A stretch of DNA of 64,000 nt from Hymenobacter metallicola (GCF_004745645.1 NZ_SRMB01000001.1:186001-250000); one strand, 5' to 3'; positions 23,895 through 34,453 are shown, counted from the stretch's first letter. Notes: generated by a model from the sequence alone, not told the origin. Made by a program: numbers and translations.

Positions 23895-25430
23895 ATGCTC
23901 TTTTCTCTACGCGCGCTGTCTCGCCTGTTGCTCATGTTAGTAATAGGGCAGACTCTGCTGGCTTGTGAGGACGATACGGTCGAGCCAGTTCAGTACGGCT
24001 CTATAGAAGGGGTGGTGCTCGATGCCAGCACCAATACCCCGCTAGCAAATGCCGTGGTAACGACCAATCCGGCAACTTCCTCGTTTACGACCGACACGGA
24101 GGGTAAATTTTATTTACCGAATATACTAATTGGTAAGTATGCCATTTCGGTGCGCAAAACCGATTTCAAGACCGAGAATGTCAATGTGCAGGTGGATGAG
24201 GGTAATCTGACCCAGGTGCGGATTCCCCTGGAAAAAGCGACTGGCTCCAATCGTCGTCCCAACACCCCCAGCAGTCCGACCCCCACCGACCGGGCTACGG
24301 CCCAGGCAACCCGCCTGACGTTGCGCTGGCGCGTCACGGATCCTGACAAAGGCGATTCTCTGCGTTCGGATGTGGTGCTGTTTGAGAGCAATTCCACCGA
24401 CCGCCGACAGTTGCTGACTAACGCCCGCGACACCGCCGTGGCCATCAGTGACCTGAAGTACAATACAATATATTTCTGGCAGGTAACCGTGCGCGACAAG
24501 GCCGGGGAAACAGTAAAAGGGGATGTCTGGAGTTTTCAAACCGGCCCCTTGCCCGACAACCGTTTCCTGTACGCCCGTCAGGTGGATGGGAATACCGATA
24601 TTTATTCGAGCGACAACACGGGCGCAAACCTACTGCGGCTGACCAACTCGGCCTTTGTTGAGACGGCCCCGCAGCTTAGCCCTGTTCGCAACCGGATTGC
24701 TTATGCTTCCAATGCAACGGGGCGCTATCAGCTCTACACCATGAATCGGGACGGCTCCGACCAGCGCCAAATAACTCCGGATATGGTGCCCCTGGAAGGC
24801 TACAGCAACTTTGGAGTTGCTTTCCATTGGTCGCCCGATGGTTCCCAACTCATTTATGCTAGCTACGACAAGTTGTGGCGTATTAACCGGGATGGTACTG
24901 GCCTGACGCACCTGGCCACTGCTCCCGCCGGACGTCACTTCCGCGAATGTGATTGGACTGCCCAAGGCAACCGTATCTTGGTCCAGACTGTTGGAGCTAA
25001 TATCTACGACGCTGAAATCTACACCATGAATGCCGATGGCACCGGCCTGACCCAGCTAGTCGGCAACCTGCCGGGGCGACTCGACTCTCCCTCTTATAGT
25101 ATTGATGGCCGCACAATCTTATACAGCCGCGATATAGATGGCTACGAGAACGTGAGTGGTCGTCAGCTTAATGCTCACATCCTGCTGCAACGACCCGATG
25201 GCACCGGGCTCGTGGACCTATCGGCCGCCCCGGCCGGCACAACGGCCAATACCGGTAAGCCCGCTGGTACCAATGATTTGTTTCCCCGCTTTTCACCCGA
25301 TGGGGCAAAAGTCATCTTTGTTAATATGAGCAACGATAATCAGTCGCCCCCCGAAGTCTGGGTGATGGATCTTGATGGACGCAACCGTACCCGCTTATTT
25401 CAAAACGCCACTTTGCCGGATTGGAAATAG
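23895..25430 (+). CDS. Lipoprotein with carboxypeptidase-regulatory-like domain and PD40/TolB-like propeller
   Basis: 511 residues. Lipoprotein signal ending QTLLACED (C24). Residues about 35-115 form a carboxypeptidase-regulatory-like beta domain (GSIEGVVLDASTNTPLANAV, TDTEGKFYLPNI). Residues 118-215 look like a fibronectin-III-type domain with YNTIYFWQVTVRD. From 220 to the end are PD40/TolB-like blades: IYSSDNTGANLLRLT, LYTMNRDGSDQRQIT, LWRINRDGTGLTHL, IYTMNADGTGLTQL, VWVMDLDGRNRTRL. It follows csgH after 69 bases and may be part of the curli unit, perhaps as a surface or periplasmic scaffold. Role unknown. Confidence 0.8.
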   Translation: MLFSLRALSRLLLMLVIGQTLLACEDDTVEPVQYGSIEGVVLDASTNTPLANAVVTTNPATSSFTTDTEGKFYLPNILIGKYAISVRKTDFKTENVNVQVDEGNLTQVRIPLEKATGSNRRPNTPSSPTPTDRATAQATRLTLRWRVTDPDKGDSLRSDVVLFESNSTDRRQLLTNARDTAVAISDLKYNTIYFWQVTVRDKAGETVKGDVWSFQTGPLPDNRFLYARQVDGNTDIYSSDNTGANLLRLTNSAFVETAPQLSPVRNRIAYASNATGRYQLYTMNRDGSDQRQITPDMVPLEGYSNFGVAFHWSPDGSQLIYASYDKLWRINRDGTGLTHLATAPAGRHFRECDWTAQGNRILVQTVGANIYDAEIYTMNADGTGLTQLVGNLPGRLDSPSYSIDGRTILYSRDIDGYENVSGRQLNAHILLQRPDGTGLVDLSAAPAGTTANTGKPAGTNDLFPRFSPDGAKVIFVNMSNDNQSPPEVWVMDLDGRNRTRLFQNATLPDWK

Positions 25431-26067
25431 AACTCGATTAAAAAGAAAGTCAACGCCAAGCCCATGGTTCAGCAGTAGCAGTTGCCACTGTCGAGCCATG
25501 GGCTTGGCGTTGGCAAACAAATCAGACTGCGAAGAATCACAATTCTAATCTTGCTGTATCAGGCTGCATGCCAAACTAATAGACTTTAAGAGGAATAAAA
25601 TTGTCGTCTAGGTCGAACCAGACTACTTCAGTAATTGTATAACCCCGGCCTCAAGAGCTAAGGTTGAGCGCTACTTTCTGATGCTTTGCCTTATACTTTC
25701 GTGCTCAATGCATGCTACGGATGTACGAAAAATGATGCAACTTTGTGCGTTCAGAGGTAATATCATGTTAAATGCATATTTAGTGGAATACTATAATTTA
25801 CCTATAAAGTTAAATTTGAATACTTGTTACGCTTTTGTGTAATATGGTAAACAACTTTCACATAGGCCATGTTTGGCACGAATTATGGTCGGAATGTACA
25901 ACTTCAAAAAATGCAGCAATCCTCTTTTGTCATTAAAAAATACTATGGAACCTGTGAAATTTAGTAATCTATTTCTTGGGTTCTCCCGTAATGACGTTGA
26001 GTTTAAAACCATAGTCTTTACCCGTTTGCTTTTCACCTTCCTTTCGTAACCTTTACCTGAACATACT
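25431..26067. other. AT-rich intergenic stretch before the T9SS cargo genes
   Basis: 637 bases with no convincing gene; an 83-codon frame on the minus strand at 25827-26078 is AT-driven and has no protein-like pattern. A long inverted repeat sits at 25451-25512. TAAATTTG at 25811-25818 matches the -7 consensus but lacks a well-placed TTG. Confidence 0.5.
25451..25512. repeat. 17-base-pair inverted repeat with 28-base loop
   Basis: CAACGCCAAGCCCATGG (25451-25467) and CCATGGGCTTGGCGTTG (25496-25512) are exact reverse complements. It follows the curli lipoprotein stop by 21 bases and may terminate that unit, although no T-run follows. Confidence 0.65.
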
Positions 26068-29000
26068 ATGAAAAACACTTACATGAGTGCCTTACAGTGG
26101 GCACGAAAGCCGCACCTGCGGTTTTTGCTTCTGCTGTTATTGGCCTTGCCTTTTGTGGGACGTGCCCAGACGTTTTCGGTTACTCCCTCGGATCCTGCCT
26201 CTCCCCAGAATTTTGGGTCAGTAGCAGTTGGTTCGGCGTCCGGTTCGAAGTCGTACGTGGTTACGGGTTCCCGTCTTACGATGCCAGTTACGGTAGCTCT
26301 CAGTGGCACGAGCTTCGAAATCAGCCGTGACAATGTAACCTTTAGCGGTAGCGCCTTTGACCTCGCCCCTGATGCCAATGGTGATATCAACACTACAGTG
26401 TATGCGCGCTTCCGTCCGACGGCAGGTGCTGCCGGAAGTGTAGTTAGTCGCACGCTGAACTTTACTTCAGATGAAGCGCCTACGGTTAGCTTCACCCTTA
26501 CCGGCACCCGTGCCGCGGGTACCCCTACCGTAACTGCAGACCCAACCTCGCGTAGCTTTGGCAACCAGGAGGTCAATACTGCCTCTGCTCCACAAACAAC
26601 CGTTGTTTCGGGAACTTCCCTGACGGGCCCCATCACGGTGACAGCTCCCGCAGGCTTTCAAGTAAGCGTGGGAAATGGTGCTTATGACACGTCGGTTACC
26701 TTGAACCCTGTCAATGGTACGGTTAGCTCTACTACGGTTAACATCCGCTTCTTGCCAACGGCTGCCCAAGGCTACGTTAGCAACGTTACGGTTTCGAGCC
26801 CTGGTGCTACCACTATAAATGTTGGTGTGTCGGGTACAGGTGTTCTGCCTACTCCTATTCTAACGGCTACTCCGAGCACGCTGGCTGATTTCGGCCAGGT
26901 TACCGTTGGTTCGTCGAGCGCAGCAATCCGTTCTTTCTCTGTGAGTGGCCAGAACCTGCAAGGTCCTGTTACTATCACGCCTCCCACCGGGTTCCGGATT
27001 CGTATCGGTTCGAACTTCTTCTCTACTGGTGCCATCACTCTGAATCCCGCTGCTGATGGCTCGTTAGCCAGCACACAAATCGACGTGCGTTTCAGCCCCA
27101 CGGCAGTACAAACGTATGCTAGCGACATCACGGTAGCATCTACCAACGCCACAACGCAGCTTGTACGCGTAACGGGTGAAGGCACTCCTAGCTCAGGCTC
27201 TCCGGTTGTGGCTGTGAACCCCGGCGCAATCAACTTTGGCACGGTAACTAGCAGCGGTGGCACAAGCACCCGCAGCTTCGAGGTAAGCGGCACTGACCTA
27301 ACGGCTGGCATTGTATTGACGCCTAGCATTAGCAACATCCAGATTCGCAATGCTTCGGCCGGTGGTACTTTCTCGTCGGCTCCCCTGACCATCAATCCGG
27401 TTAATGGCACGGTTGCTTCTCAGATCATCGAAGTACGTCTGGTAGCTCTAGTAGCAGCTGGTAATTTCAATGAGCGGATCGACGTAACCAGCACGGGCGC
27501 GCAGCCAACCTTGGTATCGGTAACGGCTACTAATACCAGCGGCGCGATTTCGGATATCTCGGTATCGAACCCCAATGGCAACGAATTTACTTTCGTTACC
27601 CGTCCTACCACGCAGTCGGTATCCCAGTCTTACCTGGTAGCCGGCACCAACCTGATTGATCCGCTGATTGTAGAGCCTATTGGCCCGAACGCCGGCTATT
27701 TCCAGGTTTCTGCCGATAACGTCAACTTCGTATCGCGTCTGTCCTTCACGCCTGACGGCCAGGGCAACGTAACGCAGCGCCCTATTTATGTACGCTTCGT
27801 GCCTGGCGTAAATGCCGTGACTGTTAGCGCCAACATCCGTAACTCGAGTGCTCCGGCTCCCGATTTCGACGTGTCCGTAACCGGTATCAGCGAACCAACG
27901 ATCCGTCTGGACCGTGGCATTGGTGCCTTCCCCGACAACATCGTAAAAGGCACGCAGTCGTCGCCCACCTCGGTTCGCCTCGATGGTTTCCTGCTGGCTG
28001 GTGACGTTACTCTGCGTTTCCCGCCTGATGCTAACGACCCGACCCGTAACCCCACTCAGATTCCTCAGTTTGAGTTCTCGCTGGATAACGGTGTGACGTA
28101 CGTGAAAAGCGCTTCTATTACGCCTGATGGTGAGGGTAACTTCACCCGCAACGTACTGGTGCGCTACGCTCCAACCCGGGTTGGTAATGCAGCTCAGGAG
28201 TTGCAGTTTAGCAACGCTAGCTTCTTCAACGGTAACTTCTTCGCTCTGACCAGCGGCTTCGGTCGTACTTCAGGCTTCTCGATTGCTACTGAGCCTACGG
28301 TACAGTCGACGGCTTCGATCGTACGTAACGGCAGTTCGGCTACGATTACCTTCAACCTGTCGAACCCACCCGCCGGCACTAGCTATGGACAGAACCGTTT
28401 GGTAATTGCCAGCAGCACCTACCAGCAGTTGCCCGCTAGCCTGTTCCCCCGCGATAAGCAGAACTTCAACCCTGGTACCACAGTGAACGGTGCTTACCAG
28501 TTTGGCAGTGGCACGGCTATCGAAGCCTCGACCAACACGTACGTTGTGTTCAGCGCTGCCTCGGATAACTTCACCGTGTCTAACCTGGACCCGAACCTGA
28601 CTTACTACTTCTTCGCCTTCGAGTTCAACAACGACGGTGTACTGAACGCTGAAAACTACCGCGTACCGAACAACGAGCCCCAGAACCCACTACCCGTGGA
28701 GCTGGTGTCGTTCACGGCCAAGATGCGTGATAACAGTGTTGTGTTGAACTGGGCTACGGCTAGCGAAAACAACAACCGTGGCTTCGAAGTACAGCGCAGC
28801 GCTGATGCCAAGAATTTCACGACCGTTCTCTATAAGGAAGGTGCAGGTAATGCCACGACCCGGACTAGCTACGAAGCTGTAGATACGAAGCCCCTGGCTG
28901 GCGTTTCTTACTACCGTCTGAAGCAAATCGACAACGACGGTACGGTTTCGTACTCGAAGGCAGTAGTTGTAAAAGCGAAACTGACCGACGTAAGCGTATA

Positions 29001-29223
29001 TCCCAACCCAACCAAAGGCAGTGATGTTGTAACCATTGCACTGCCCTCCGGCTCGACTGAAGGCATGGCTGTTCGCATCACCGACCTGACCGGTCGTCTG
29101 ATTCGTGAAGCTCGCCTGGGTAGCCAGGGTGAACTCAATGTTCGGGACCTGGAAGCAGGTACTTACATTGTCGTAGTTGGCGAAGGCGAGGCGAAAGTGA
29201 GCCGCAAGCTGATCAAAGACTAA
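26068..29223 (+). CDS. Large T9SS-secreted protein with six ASPM/Hydin-like beta repeats
   Basis: 1051 residues. Signal peptide to about residue 34 (LALPFVGRAQ). Residues 35-720 hold six repeats of about 115 residues, each with a pattern like DFGQVTVGSSS...FSVSGQNLQGPVTI...GFRIRIG...IDVRFSPTA, a beta-sandwich of the ASPM-SPD-2-Hydin or choice-of-anchor type. A block near 870-970 (PVELVSFTAK, NWATASENNNRGFEVQRS, YYRLKQIDNDG) is typical of Bacteroidota surface proteins. It ends with a type A T9SS sorting domain (VYPNPTKG, ITDLTGRLI, LEAGTYIV, KLIKD). It should be exported and anchored or released at the surface. Confidence 0.88.
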   Translation: MKNTYMSALQWARKPHLRFLLLLLLALPFVGRAQTFSVTPSDPASPQNFGSVAVGSASGSKSYVVTGSRLTMPVTVALSGTSFEISRDNVTFSGSAFDLAPDANGDINTTVYARFRPTAGAAGSVVSRTLNFTSDEAPTVSFTLTGTRAAGTPTVTADPTSRSFGNQEVNTASAPQTTVVSGTSLTGPITVTAPAGFQVSVGNGAYDTSVTLNPVNGTVSSTTVNIRFLPTAAQGYVSNVTVSSPGATTINVGVSGTGVLPTPILTATPSTLADFGQVTVGSSSAAIRSFSVSGQNLQGPVTITPPTGFRIRIGSNFFSTGAITLNPAADGSLASTQIDVRFSPTAVQTYASDITVASTNATTQLVRVTGEGTPSSGSPVVAVNPGAINFGTVTSSGGTSTRSFEVSGTDLTAGIVLTPSISNIQIRNASAGGTFSSAPLTINPVNGTVASQIIEVRLVALVAAGNFNERIDVTSTGAQPTLVSVTATNTSGAISDISVSNPNGNEFTFVTRPTTQSVSQSYLVAGTNLIDPLIVEPIGPNAGYFQVSADNVNFVSRLSFTPDGQGNVTQRPIYVRFVPGVNAVTVSANIRNSSAPAPDFDVSVTGISEPTIRLDRGIGAFPDNIVKGTQSSPTSVRLDGFLLAGDVTLRFPPDANDPTRNPTQIPQFEFSLDNGVTYVKSASITPDGEGNFTRNVLVRYAPTRVGNAAQELQFSNASFFNGNFFALTSGFGRTSGFSIATEPTVQSTASIVRNGSSATITFNLSNPPAGTSYGQNRLVIASSTYQQLPASLFPRDKQNFNPGTTVNGAYQFGSGTAIEASTNTYVVFSAASDNFTVSNLDPNLTYYFFAFEFNNDGVLNAENYRVPNNEPQNPLPVELVSFTAKMRDNSVVLNWATASENNNRGFEVQRSADAKNFTTVLYKEGAGNATTRTSYEAVDTKPLAGVSYYRLKQIDNDGTVSYSKAVVVKAKLTDVSVYPNPTKGSDVVTIALPSGSTEGMAVRITDLTGRLIREARLGSQGELNVRDLEAGTYIVVVGEGEAKVSRKLIKD

Positions 29224-29240
29224 CTAGAACCACTCAGTTG

Positions 29241-29275
29241 AAAAAGGCCTCCCACGTACGGGAGGCCTTTTTTTT
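29241..29275 (+). terminator. Rho-independent terminator after the first T9SS cargo gene
   Basis: AAAAGGCCTCCC and GGGAGGCCTTTT form the stem with a 6-base loop, followed by a T-run. Lies 18 bases past the stop codon. Confidence 0.9.
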
Positions 29276-29397
29276 GTGCCTCTGGTGTAGGTATCGTTAT
29301 TACTTAACAATGACTTAATTAAACAATAGTCGGCTTAGGCTATACCTTTAATGGCTACATTGCCTCGTTCATCCCCTGACCCTAAGCTTTTTACTGC

Positions 29398-32300
29398 ATG
29401 CGTACAACAAGTACTCATTTCCGACCATGGCGCCTGGCGCTATGGTCACTTTTTTTGGTGTTGGTTTTGTCGCCATTGGCTGGTTGGGGGCAGAGCACGC
29501 TGTTTCGGGAAACTATGGGTACCGTGGGCAGTAACACGGCTATCAGCGTGCACGAGTCAAACAACGGGTTTGATAATGATGCGTACACCATGACCGATGG
29601 TGGAGCTGCAAATCCAGCGGATATCCGTTCATCATCTGCCTCAACTGGAGCCTATTCCGGTGCCAGCGGAGGCGCCAATGTGTTCTTCACCACTACCAAC
29701 GAACGGGGGTTTGCTATTGAAGGCATTGAGGCTCGAGGCTTCAGCGGCCTGACGCTAAGCTTTGCCGTGCGTAAGGAATCAGCGTCCGGTACGTCTTTTG
29801 GAACGCTGCTGGTTGAATACTGGGACGGTAGTGCTTACCAGCCCTTAACCGTTACCGGTCTGCCGGCTACCAATTCGGGTGCTGGCTGGAGCCTTATCAC
29901 AGGAGTACAGCTACCAGTAGCAGCCCAAATCAACGGACTCAAGATTCGGTTTCGTAAGACAGCTGGATCAATGCGGGTCGATGATGTTGAGTTGAAAGGT
30001 ACAGACACCGGGGCCCCTGCATTTCTTGCTGGTTACCCGGCTGTCAACAGCGTTACAACTAGTGGATTTGCCGCCGTAACCAAGCTCAGTGAAGCAGGTT
30101 CGACCTACTTTGTAGTCGTGGCCGATAATGCAACGGCTCCAACGGTAGCCGAAGTAAAAGCGGCTCAGCAGAGTGGAGGCGCCCCGGCCCTAGCCAGCGG
30201 AACCATTAGCACGGGAGCTACGGCTGAAGGAAGCAGTACGGTAACAGGACTGGCCGCCGGCACTAACTATGATGTGTATTTTGTGGCGGCCGACAATGTG
30301 ACCCCGACGCCAAACACCCAGACCACAGTCGTTAAAGTAGAGGTAGCCACACTGGCTGTTGCAGACACCACGCCGCCCGCTTTTGCCGCTGGCTCACCAA
30401 TCAGCTCGAACGTAACGGTCACGGGCTTTACGTTGTCTTCCACGATTGACGAAGTTGGCGCTACCTATTATGTAGTACTTGCCAGTGGTGCCGCAGCTCC
30501 CTCGGCCGGCCAGGTGAAAGCCGGACAAGATGCTACGGGGACCCAGGCAGTAGTACGAGGTACTTTCGCAAACCCTACTGCCGGCACTGCCGCAACAGTC
30601 GTAGTCAGTGGCTTGGCGGGCAGCACATCGTATGAGGTGTATGTAGTGGCCGAAGACGCCGTGCCGAATCTGCAGGCTACGCCGGTTACACTGGCCGTAA
30701 CTACTCCAGCTCCGCCGCCCGTCGCCAGTGGCTTCACCCCGGGCTCGGGGCCCGTCGGTACCACGATTACCATAGCGGGTAACAACCTGAGCACCATTAC
30801 CAGCGTGACCGTAGGAGGAGTAGCAGCAACTGCAGTAACGTCAGCCCCCTCCTCCGTAACAGCTACCGTAGCGGCCGGCACCCCGCTTGGAGCCAACGCA
30901 GTAGTTGCCTCTGATGGCACTGCTTCCTACACCGTCCCCGGTAGTTTCACCCTGACGGCTGCCCCAACTGTTACAACGGCTGCAGTAGCATCTATTGCAA
31001 CTACCAGCGCTACCTCGGGCGGCACAGTCGTTGGCAATAATGCGACCATCACTGGACGCGGCGTTGTATACGGCACCAGCCCAGCTCCCCGCATTGGCAA
31101 CCCTGGCGTAGGTCAGCTAAGCGCAACGGGTACGACCGGCTCTTTTACCAGCAACCTGACCGGACTAACCGCCGCTACGACCTATTATGTGGCGGCCTAC
31201 GCCAGCAGCGAATTTGGTACGACCTACGCCACCGACCAGACCTTCACGACTGCTGCCCCGCCAACCGGACTATTTGAAGACTTTGAGGTAACGACGCCAA
31301 CGAAAACAGGCTATGGTATCGGAACGGTGGCTACTGCTACAGGTAGCTGGACTTTCGACGAAGCTGCTGTGGGTAATTTGGCTAATGACAAGAAAAACGG
31401 CACCAAGGCGGCCCGCCTGCGCGGCGGAAGCGTCTATATGAATTTCAACAAGGCCAACGGGGCCGGTACGGTTACCATCAATGGGGCTGCCTTCGGCTCG
31501 GATGCGCCCTCATCATATGCTCTGGACATTTCCACCGATAATGGGACAACGTTTACCGCCTACAATGGACCAGCGACGCTGGTAAGCAGCACGCTGGCAG
31601 CCACCTCCTTTACTGTAAACATAGCCGGCAACATCCGCCTGCGGGTGCGGCATGCCGACGGAACAGTAGGCAGCAATCCGCGCTTGAACATTGACGATAT
31701 CACCATCACCGATTTTGCGGGTACCGGTACCGCTATTAGTGCTCCTGTCTTCAGCGGAACCAGCTTTTGCAGCACTACGGCTAGCTCATTCAACGCTGAG
31801 TTTACGCCAACGGGCACTTTTGCCACTGCCAACGACTTCCTGGTTCAGCTATCCGATGCCGCGGGCTCCTTTGCTAATCCCGTAATAGTCGGCACTGTTT
31901 CGGACAACGCAACCAACGGAGCCCCAGTCGCGGTGAGCATTACGATTCCGGCCGGCACGGCCACCGGCACCGGGTATAAGCTGCGGGTCGTGGCCAATGA
32001 CCCCGGCACAACTGGCACGGCCTCGGCAGCGCTTACCATCCTCAACTCCCCTACGGTGTCGGTGGCCCCGGGCGGCGCGCAAACGCTGGTCGTTAACACG
32101 GATGGGGCCCCGCTTACGGCTACCGAAACCCCCGCGGCAATTTCGCGCCAGTGGTATTACTCTACCGTTGCCAATGGCCCTGTAACGGCTATTGCCAACG
32201 CCACCGGCGTAAGCTACACGCCCAATTTCGCTGCCGCCGGAACCTACTACGTTACCGTCGTATCCACTTTTGCGGCCTGTGGTAGCCAGACCAGCAACCC

Positions 32301-34203
32301 AGTCGTAATTACGGTAAGCGCGCCGGTTGCTACCCTCACCGCTACCCCCAGCACCCTGACCCTAACGGCTCCCACAAACCAGTCGGCCACTCGCGACTAC
32401 CAGCTCCAGGGTAGCAACCTGCCTGCTAATGCGACAGTAGAGCTGAGTAGCAACAACGCCGCCATGGACTTCTCCCTCAACGGGGGGGCTAGCTATGCCG
32501 CCGCCGCAACGCTTACGGCCAGCAATACGGGCGCTGTGAATCAGGTAGTCCGGGTGCGCTTCACGGCACCGGCCGCTGTGGGTACCACCACGGCCACTAT
32601 TAGCAATACCAGCGGGGCTTTGTCGGCTCCGGTAACCATAACCGGCGAGGCAACCCCGCCCCCGGTGACAACGGCTTTCGGACCGGGTAATCTGGCCGTG
32701 GTGCGGGTAGGGGATGGCAGCACGGCGCTGACCACCGCCGCCGCTCCCGTATTTATTGATGAGTATACACCGGCCGGCGACTTGGTGCGCAGTATCGCGC
32801 TGCCCACCAGTACCAGCGGCAGCAACTATGCGCTTACCGCCAACGGCTCTTCTACCACTAACGGTATGATAATGATGTCGCCCAACCGGCAGTTTATCAC
32901 TCTGGCAGGTTTCAATGCGGCCCCTGGCACAAGCAGCGTAGCCAGTGCGGCCGGCGTGGAGCGGGTAGTCGGTTTGGTTACGGCCAACGGCGCCGTAAAC
33001 ACCTCGACCCGGATTACCGATGGCTACTTGGGTGGAGATATCCGCTCGGCAGTAACGACGGATGGCAATGGTTTCTGGACGGCCGGTAACGGCGGGGGCA
33101 GTGGTGCCAATACGGCTACCGGCGGCACCCGTTACGTAGCGCTGGGCAGCAGTGGAGTCTCTACCCAGGTCAGTTCTTCCCCTGCCAACACGCGCCTGGC
33201 TGCCATATATTTCGACCAACTCTACGTCAGCACGGCCTCTGGCAGCAACGTTGGGGTAAACAGCGTTGGTACGGGCATGCCCACTGCCAGTGGGCAGTCA
33301 ACCACTTTGGCTTCGGGGCTGAACGCCGCGGATGCCTACGGCTATGTGTTCTTCGATTTGACAGATGCCGTGGCCGGACCCGATGTGGTATATGTCGCCG
33401 ACGGCAACTCCGGTATCCGGAAGTACTCGCTGCTGGCTAATGGCAACTGGGTACAGAATGGGGCGGCAATTACGGCTGGCACGGGCCTGCGGGGCTTGGC
33501 TGGCTCCCGCGACGCTACTGGTATTCGGCTCTTTGCCACCAATGCCAGCACCCTCTACACCGTTCTCGACGATGTGGCTTATAACGCCGCCCCGCGCACT
33601 TCTACTCTCACCTCTTTAGCCACTAGTGCTACGAACCAGGCCTTTCGCGGTGTAGCCTTCGCGCCTGGCTCCCCGGTGGTGTTGCCTGTCGTGCTAACGC
33701 GCTTTGCAGCTGAGCGGCAGAAAGCCGCCGTCGTTATACGCTGGACTACTTCGTCTGAGCGCAACAGTGCTCATTTTGAGGTGCAGCGTAGTGTAAACGG
33801 AAAAGACTTCGAGGTAGTGACAACCGTTGCTGGGCAGGGGCAGAGCACCCGAAGCACGCAGTACGAAGCACTGGATCAGCAGGCTACCGCCCAACTGGCC
33901 TATTACCGCCTGCGCCAAGTAGACCTGGACGGAACGGCCGCCTTCTCCCCAGTGGCTACGGTGCGGCCCATAGTGGATGTGCAACTGTATCCTAACCCGG
34001 TGGAGGATGTGGTCCAGATACAAATGCCGCAGTCTGTTGGCGGGGTAAACGTACAAATCACCGACCTGACGGGCCGGCTCGTTACTCAGTCGATACTTGA
34101 TGGCGCTGGACAGATGGATGTGCGTGGGCTGCCGCCAGGCACGTATCTGATTCATATCGGTGAAGGAATAGGCCGCATAACCCGTACGCTTGTGAAGCGT
34201 TAG
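29398..34203 (+). CDS. Very large T9SS-secreted multidomain protein (1601 aa)
   Basis: Signal peptide to about residue 32 (SPLAGWGQ). Domains in order: a jelly-roll-like part (35-200); two related segments with FAAVTKLSEAGSTYFVVVA and FTLSSTIDEVGATYYVVLA (205-440); an IPT/TIG fold (FTPGSGPVGTTITIAGNNL, about 445-520); a fibronectin-like unit (GLTAATTYYVAAYASSEFGT, 530-625); a second jelly-roll-like part with LRVRHADG and NIDDITI (625-780); Ig-like units; an ASH-like unit (about 980-1080); a propeller-like part with VVYVADGNSGIRKYSL (1095-1490). The C-terminus repeats the NWxT.SE.N/FEVQRS block and a T9SS type A sorting domain (LYPNPVEDVVQI, GTYLIHIGEG, RTLVKR). Likely a surface adhesin; ligand unknown. 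Confidence 0.85.
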   Translation: MRTTSTHFRPWRLALWSLFLVLVLSPLAGWGQSTLFRETMGTVGSNTAISVHESNNGFDNDAYTMTDGGAANPADIRSSSASTGAYSGASGGANVFFTTTNERGFAIEGIEARGFSGLTLSFAVRKESASGTSFGTLLVEYWDGSAYQPLTVTGLPATNSGAGWSLITGVQLPVAAQINGLKIRFRKTAGSMRVDDVELKGTDTGAPAFLAGYPAVNSVTTSGFAAVTKLSEAGSTYFVVVADNATAPTVAEVKAAQQSGGAPALASGTISTGATAEGSSTVTGLAAGTNYDVYFVAADNVTPTPNTQTTVVKVEVATLAVADTTPPAFAAGSPISSNVTVTGFTLSSTIDEVGATYYVVLASGAAAPSAGQVKAGQDATGTQAVVRGTFANPTAGTAATVVVSGLAGSTSYEVYVVAEDAVPNLQATPVTLAVTTPAPPPVASGFTPGSGPVGTTITIAGNNLSTITSVTVGGVAATAVTSAPSSVTATVAAGTPLGANAVVASDGTASYTVPGSFTLTAAPTVTTAAVASIATTSATSGGTVVGNNATITGRGVVYGTSPAPRIGNPGVGQLSATGTTGSFTSNLTGLTAATTYYVAAYASSEFGTTYATDQTFTTAAPPTGLFEDFEVTTPTKTGYGIGTVATATGSWTFDEAAVGNLANDKKNGTKAARLRGGSVYMNFNKANGAGTVTINGAAFGSDAPSSYALDISTDNGTTFTAYNGPATLVSSTLAATSFTVNIAGNIRLRVRHADGTVGSNPRLNIDDITITDFAGTGTAISAPVFSGTSFCSTTASSFNAEFTPTGTFATANDFLVQLSDAAGSFANPVIVGTVSDNATNGAPVAVSITIPAGTATGTGYKLRVVANDPGTTGTASAALTILNSPTVSVAPGGAQTLVVNTDGAPLTATETPAAISRQWYYSTVANGPVTAIANATGVSYTPNFAAAGTYYVTVVSTFAACGSQTSNPVVITVSAPVATLTATPSTLTLTAPTNQSATRDYQLQGSNLPANATVELSSNNAAMDFSLNGGASYAAAATLTASNTGAVNQVVRVRFTAPAAVGTTTATISNTSGALSAPVTITGEATPPPVTTAFGPGNLAVVRVGDGSTALTTAAAPVFIDEYTPAGDLVRSIALPTSTSGSNYALTANGSSTTNGMIMMSPNRQFITLAGFNAAPGTSSVASAAGVERVVGLVTANGAVNTSTRITDGYLGGDIRSAVTTDGNGFWTAGNGGGSGANTATGGTRYVALGSSGVSTQVSSSPANTRLAAIYFDQLYVSTASGSNVGVNSVGTGMPTASGQSTTLASGLNAADAYGYVFFDLTDAVAGPDVVYVADGNSGIRKYSLLANGNWVQNGAAITAGTGLRGLAGSRDATGIRLFATNASTLYTVLDDVAYNAAPRTSTLTSLATSATNQAFRGVAFAPGSPVVLPVVLTRFAAERQKAAVVIRWTTSSERNSAHFEVQRSVNGKDFEVVTTVAGQGQSTRSTQYEALDQQATAQLAYYRLRQVDLDGTAAFSPVATVRPIVDVQLYPNPVEDVVQIQMPQSVGGVNVQITDLTGRLVTQSILDGAGQMDVRGLPPGTYLIHIGEGIGRITRTLVKR

Positions 34204-34235
34204 TCGATTGTAAATATTTGTGCCAATAGGATAAA

Positions 34236-34272
34236 AAAAGGCAAGCATTCTACCAAGAATGCTTGCCTTTTT
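34236..34272 (+). terminator. Rho-independent terminator after the second T9SS cargo gene
   Basis: AAAAGGCAAGCATTC pairs exactly with GAATGCTTGCCTTTT around a 7-base loop; T-rich tail on the plus strand and A-rich lead on the other side. Confidence 0.9.
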
Positions 34273-34453
34273 ACTTATACTGTGCAGCTTACGGAACTCG
34301 TGCGGGTAGTTTTGGTACTTTGCGGCAATATTTTTATATATTGCTAATCCATGCGGACGTGAACAAGCTGTTGAGCATAAGAAGACGCGCTGAAACTACT
34401 CAACCTACTAGTAAGCTGACCTGGTTCAAAATAGCATTCTAACACACCTGCCG

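Noticed and set aside
25827..26078. 83-codon frame on the minus strand
   Set aside because: Lies in an AT-rich gap, runs into the start of the T9SS cargo gene, and shows no conserved pattern.
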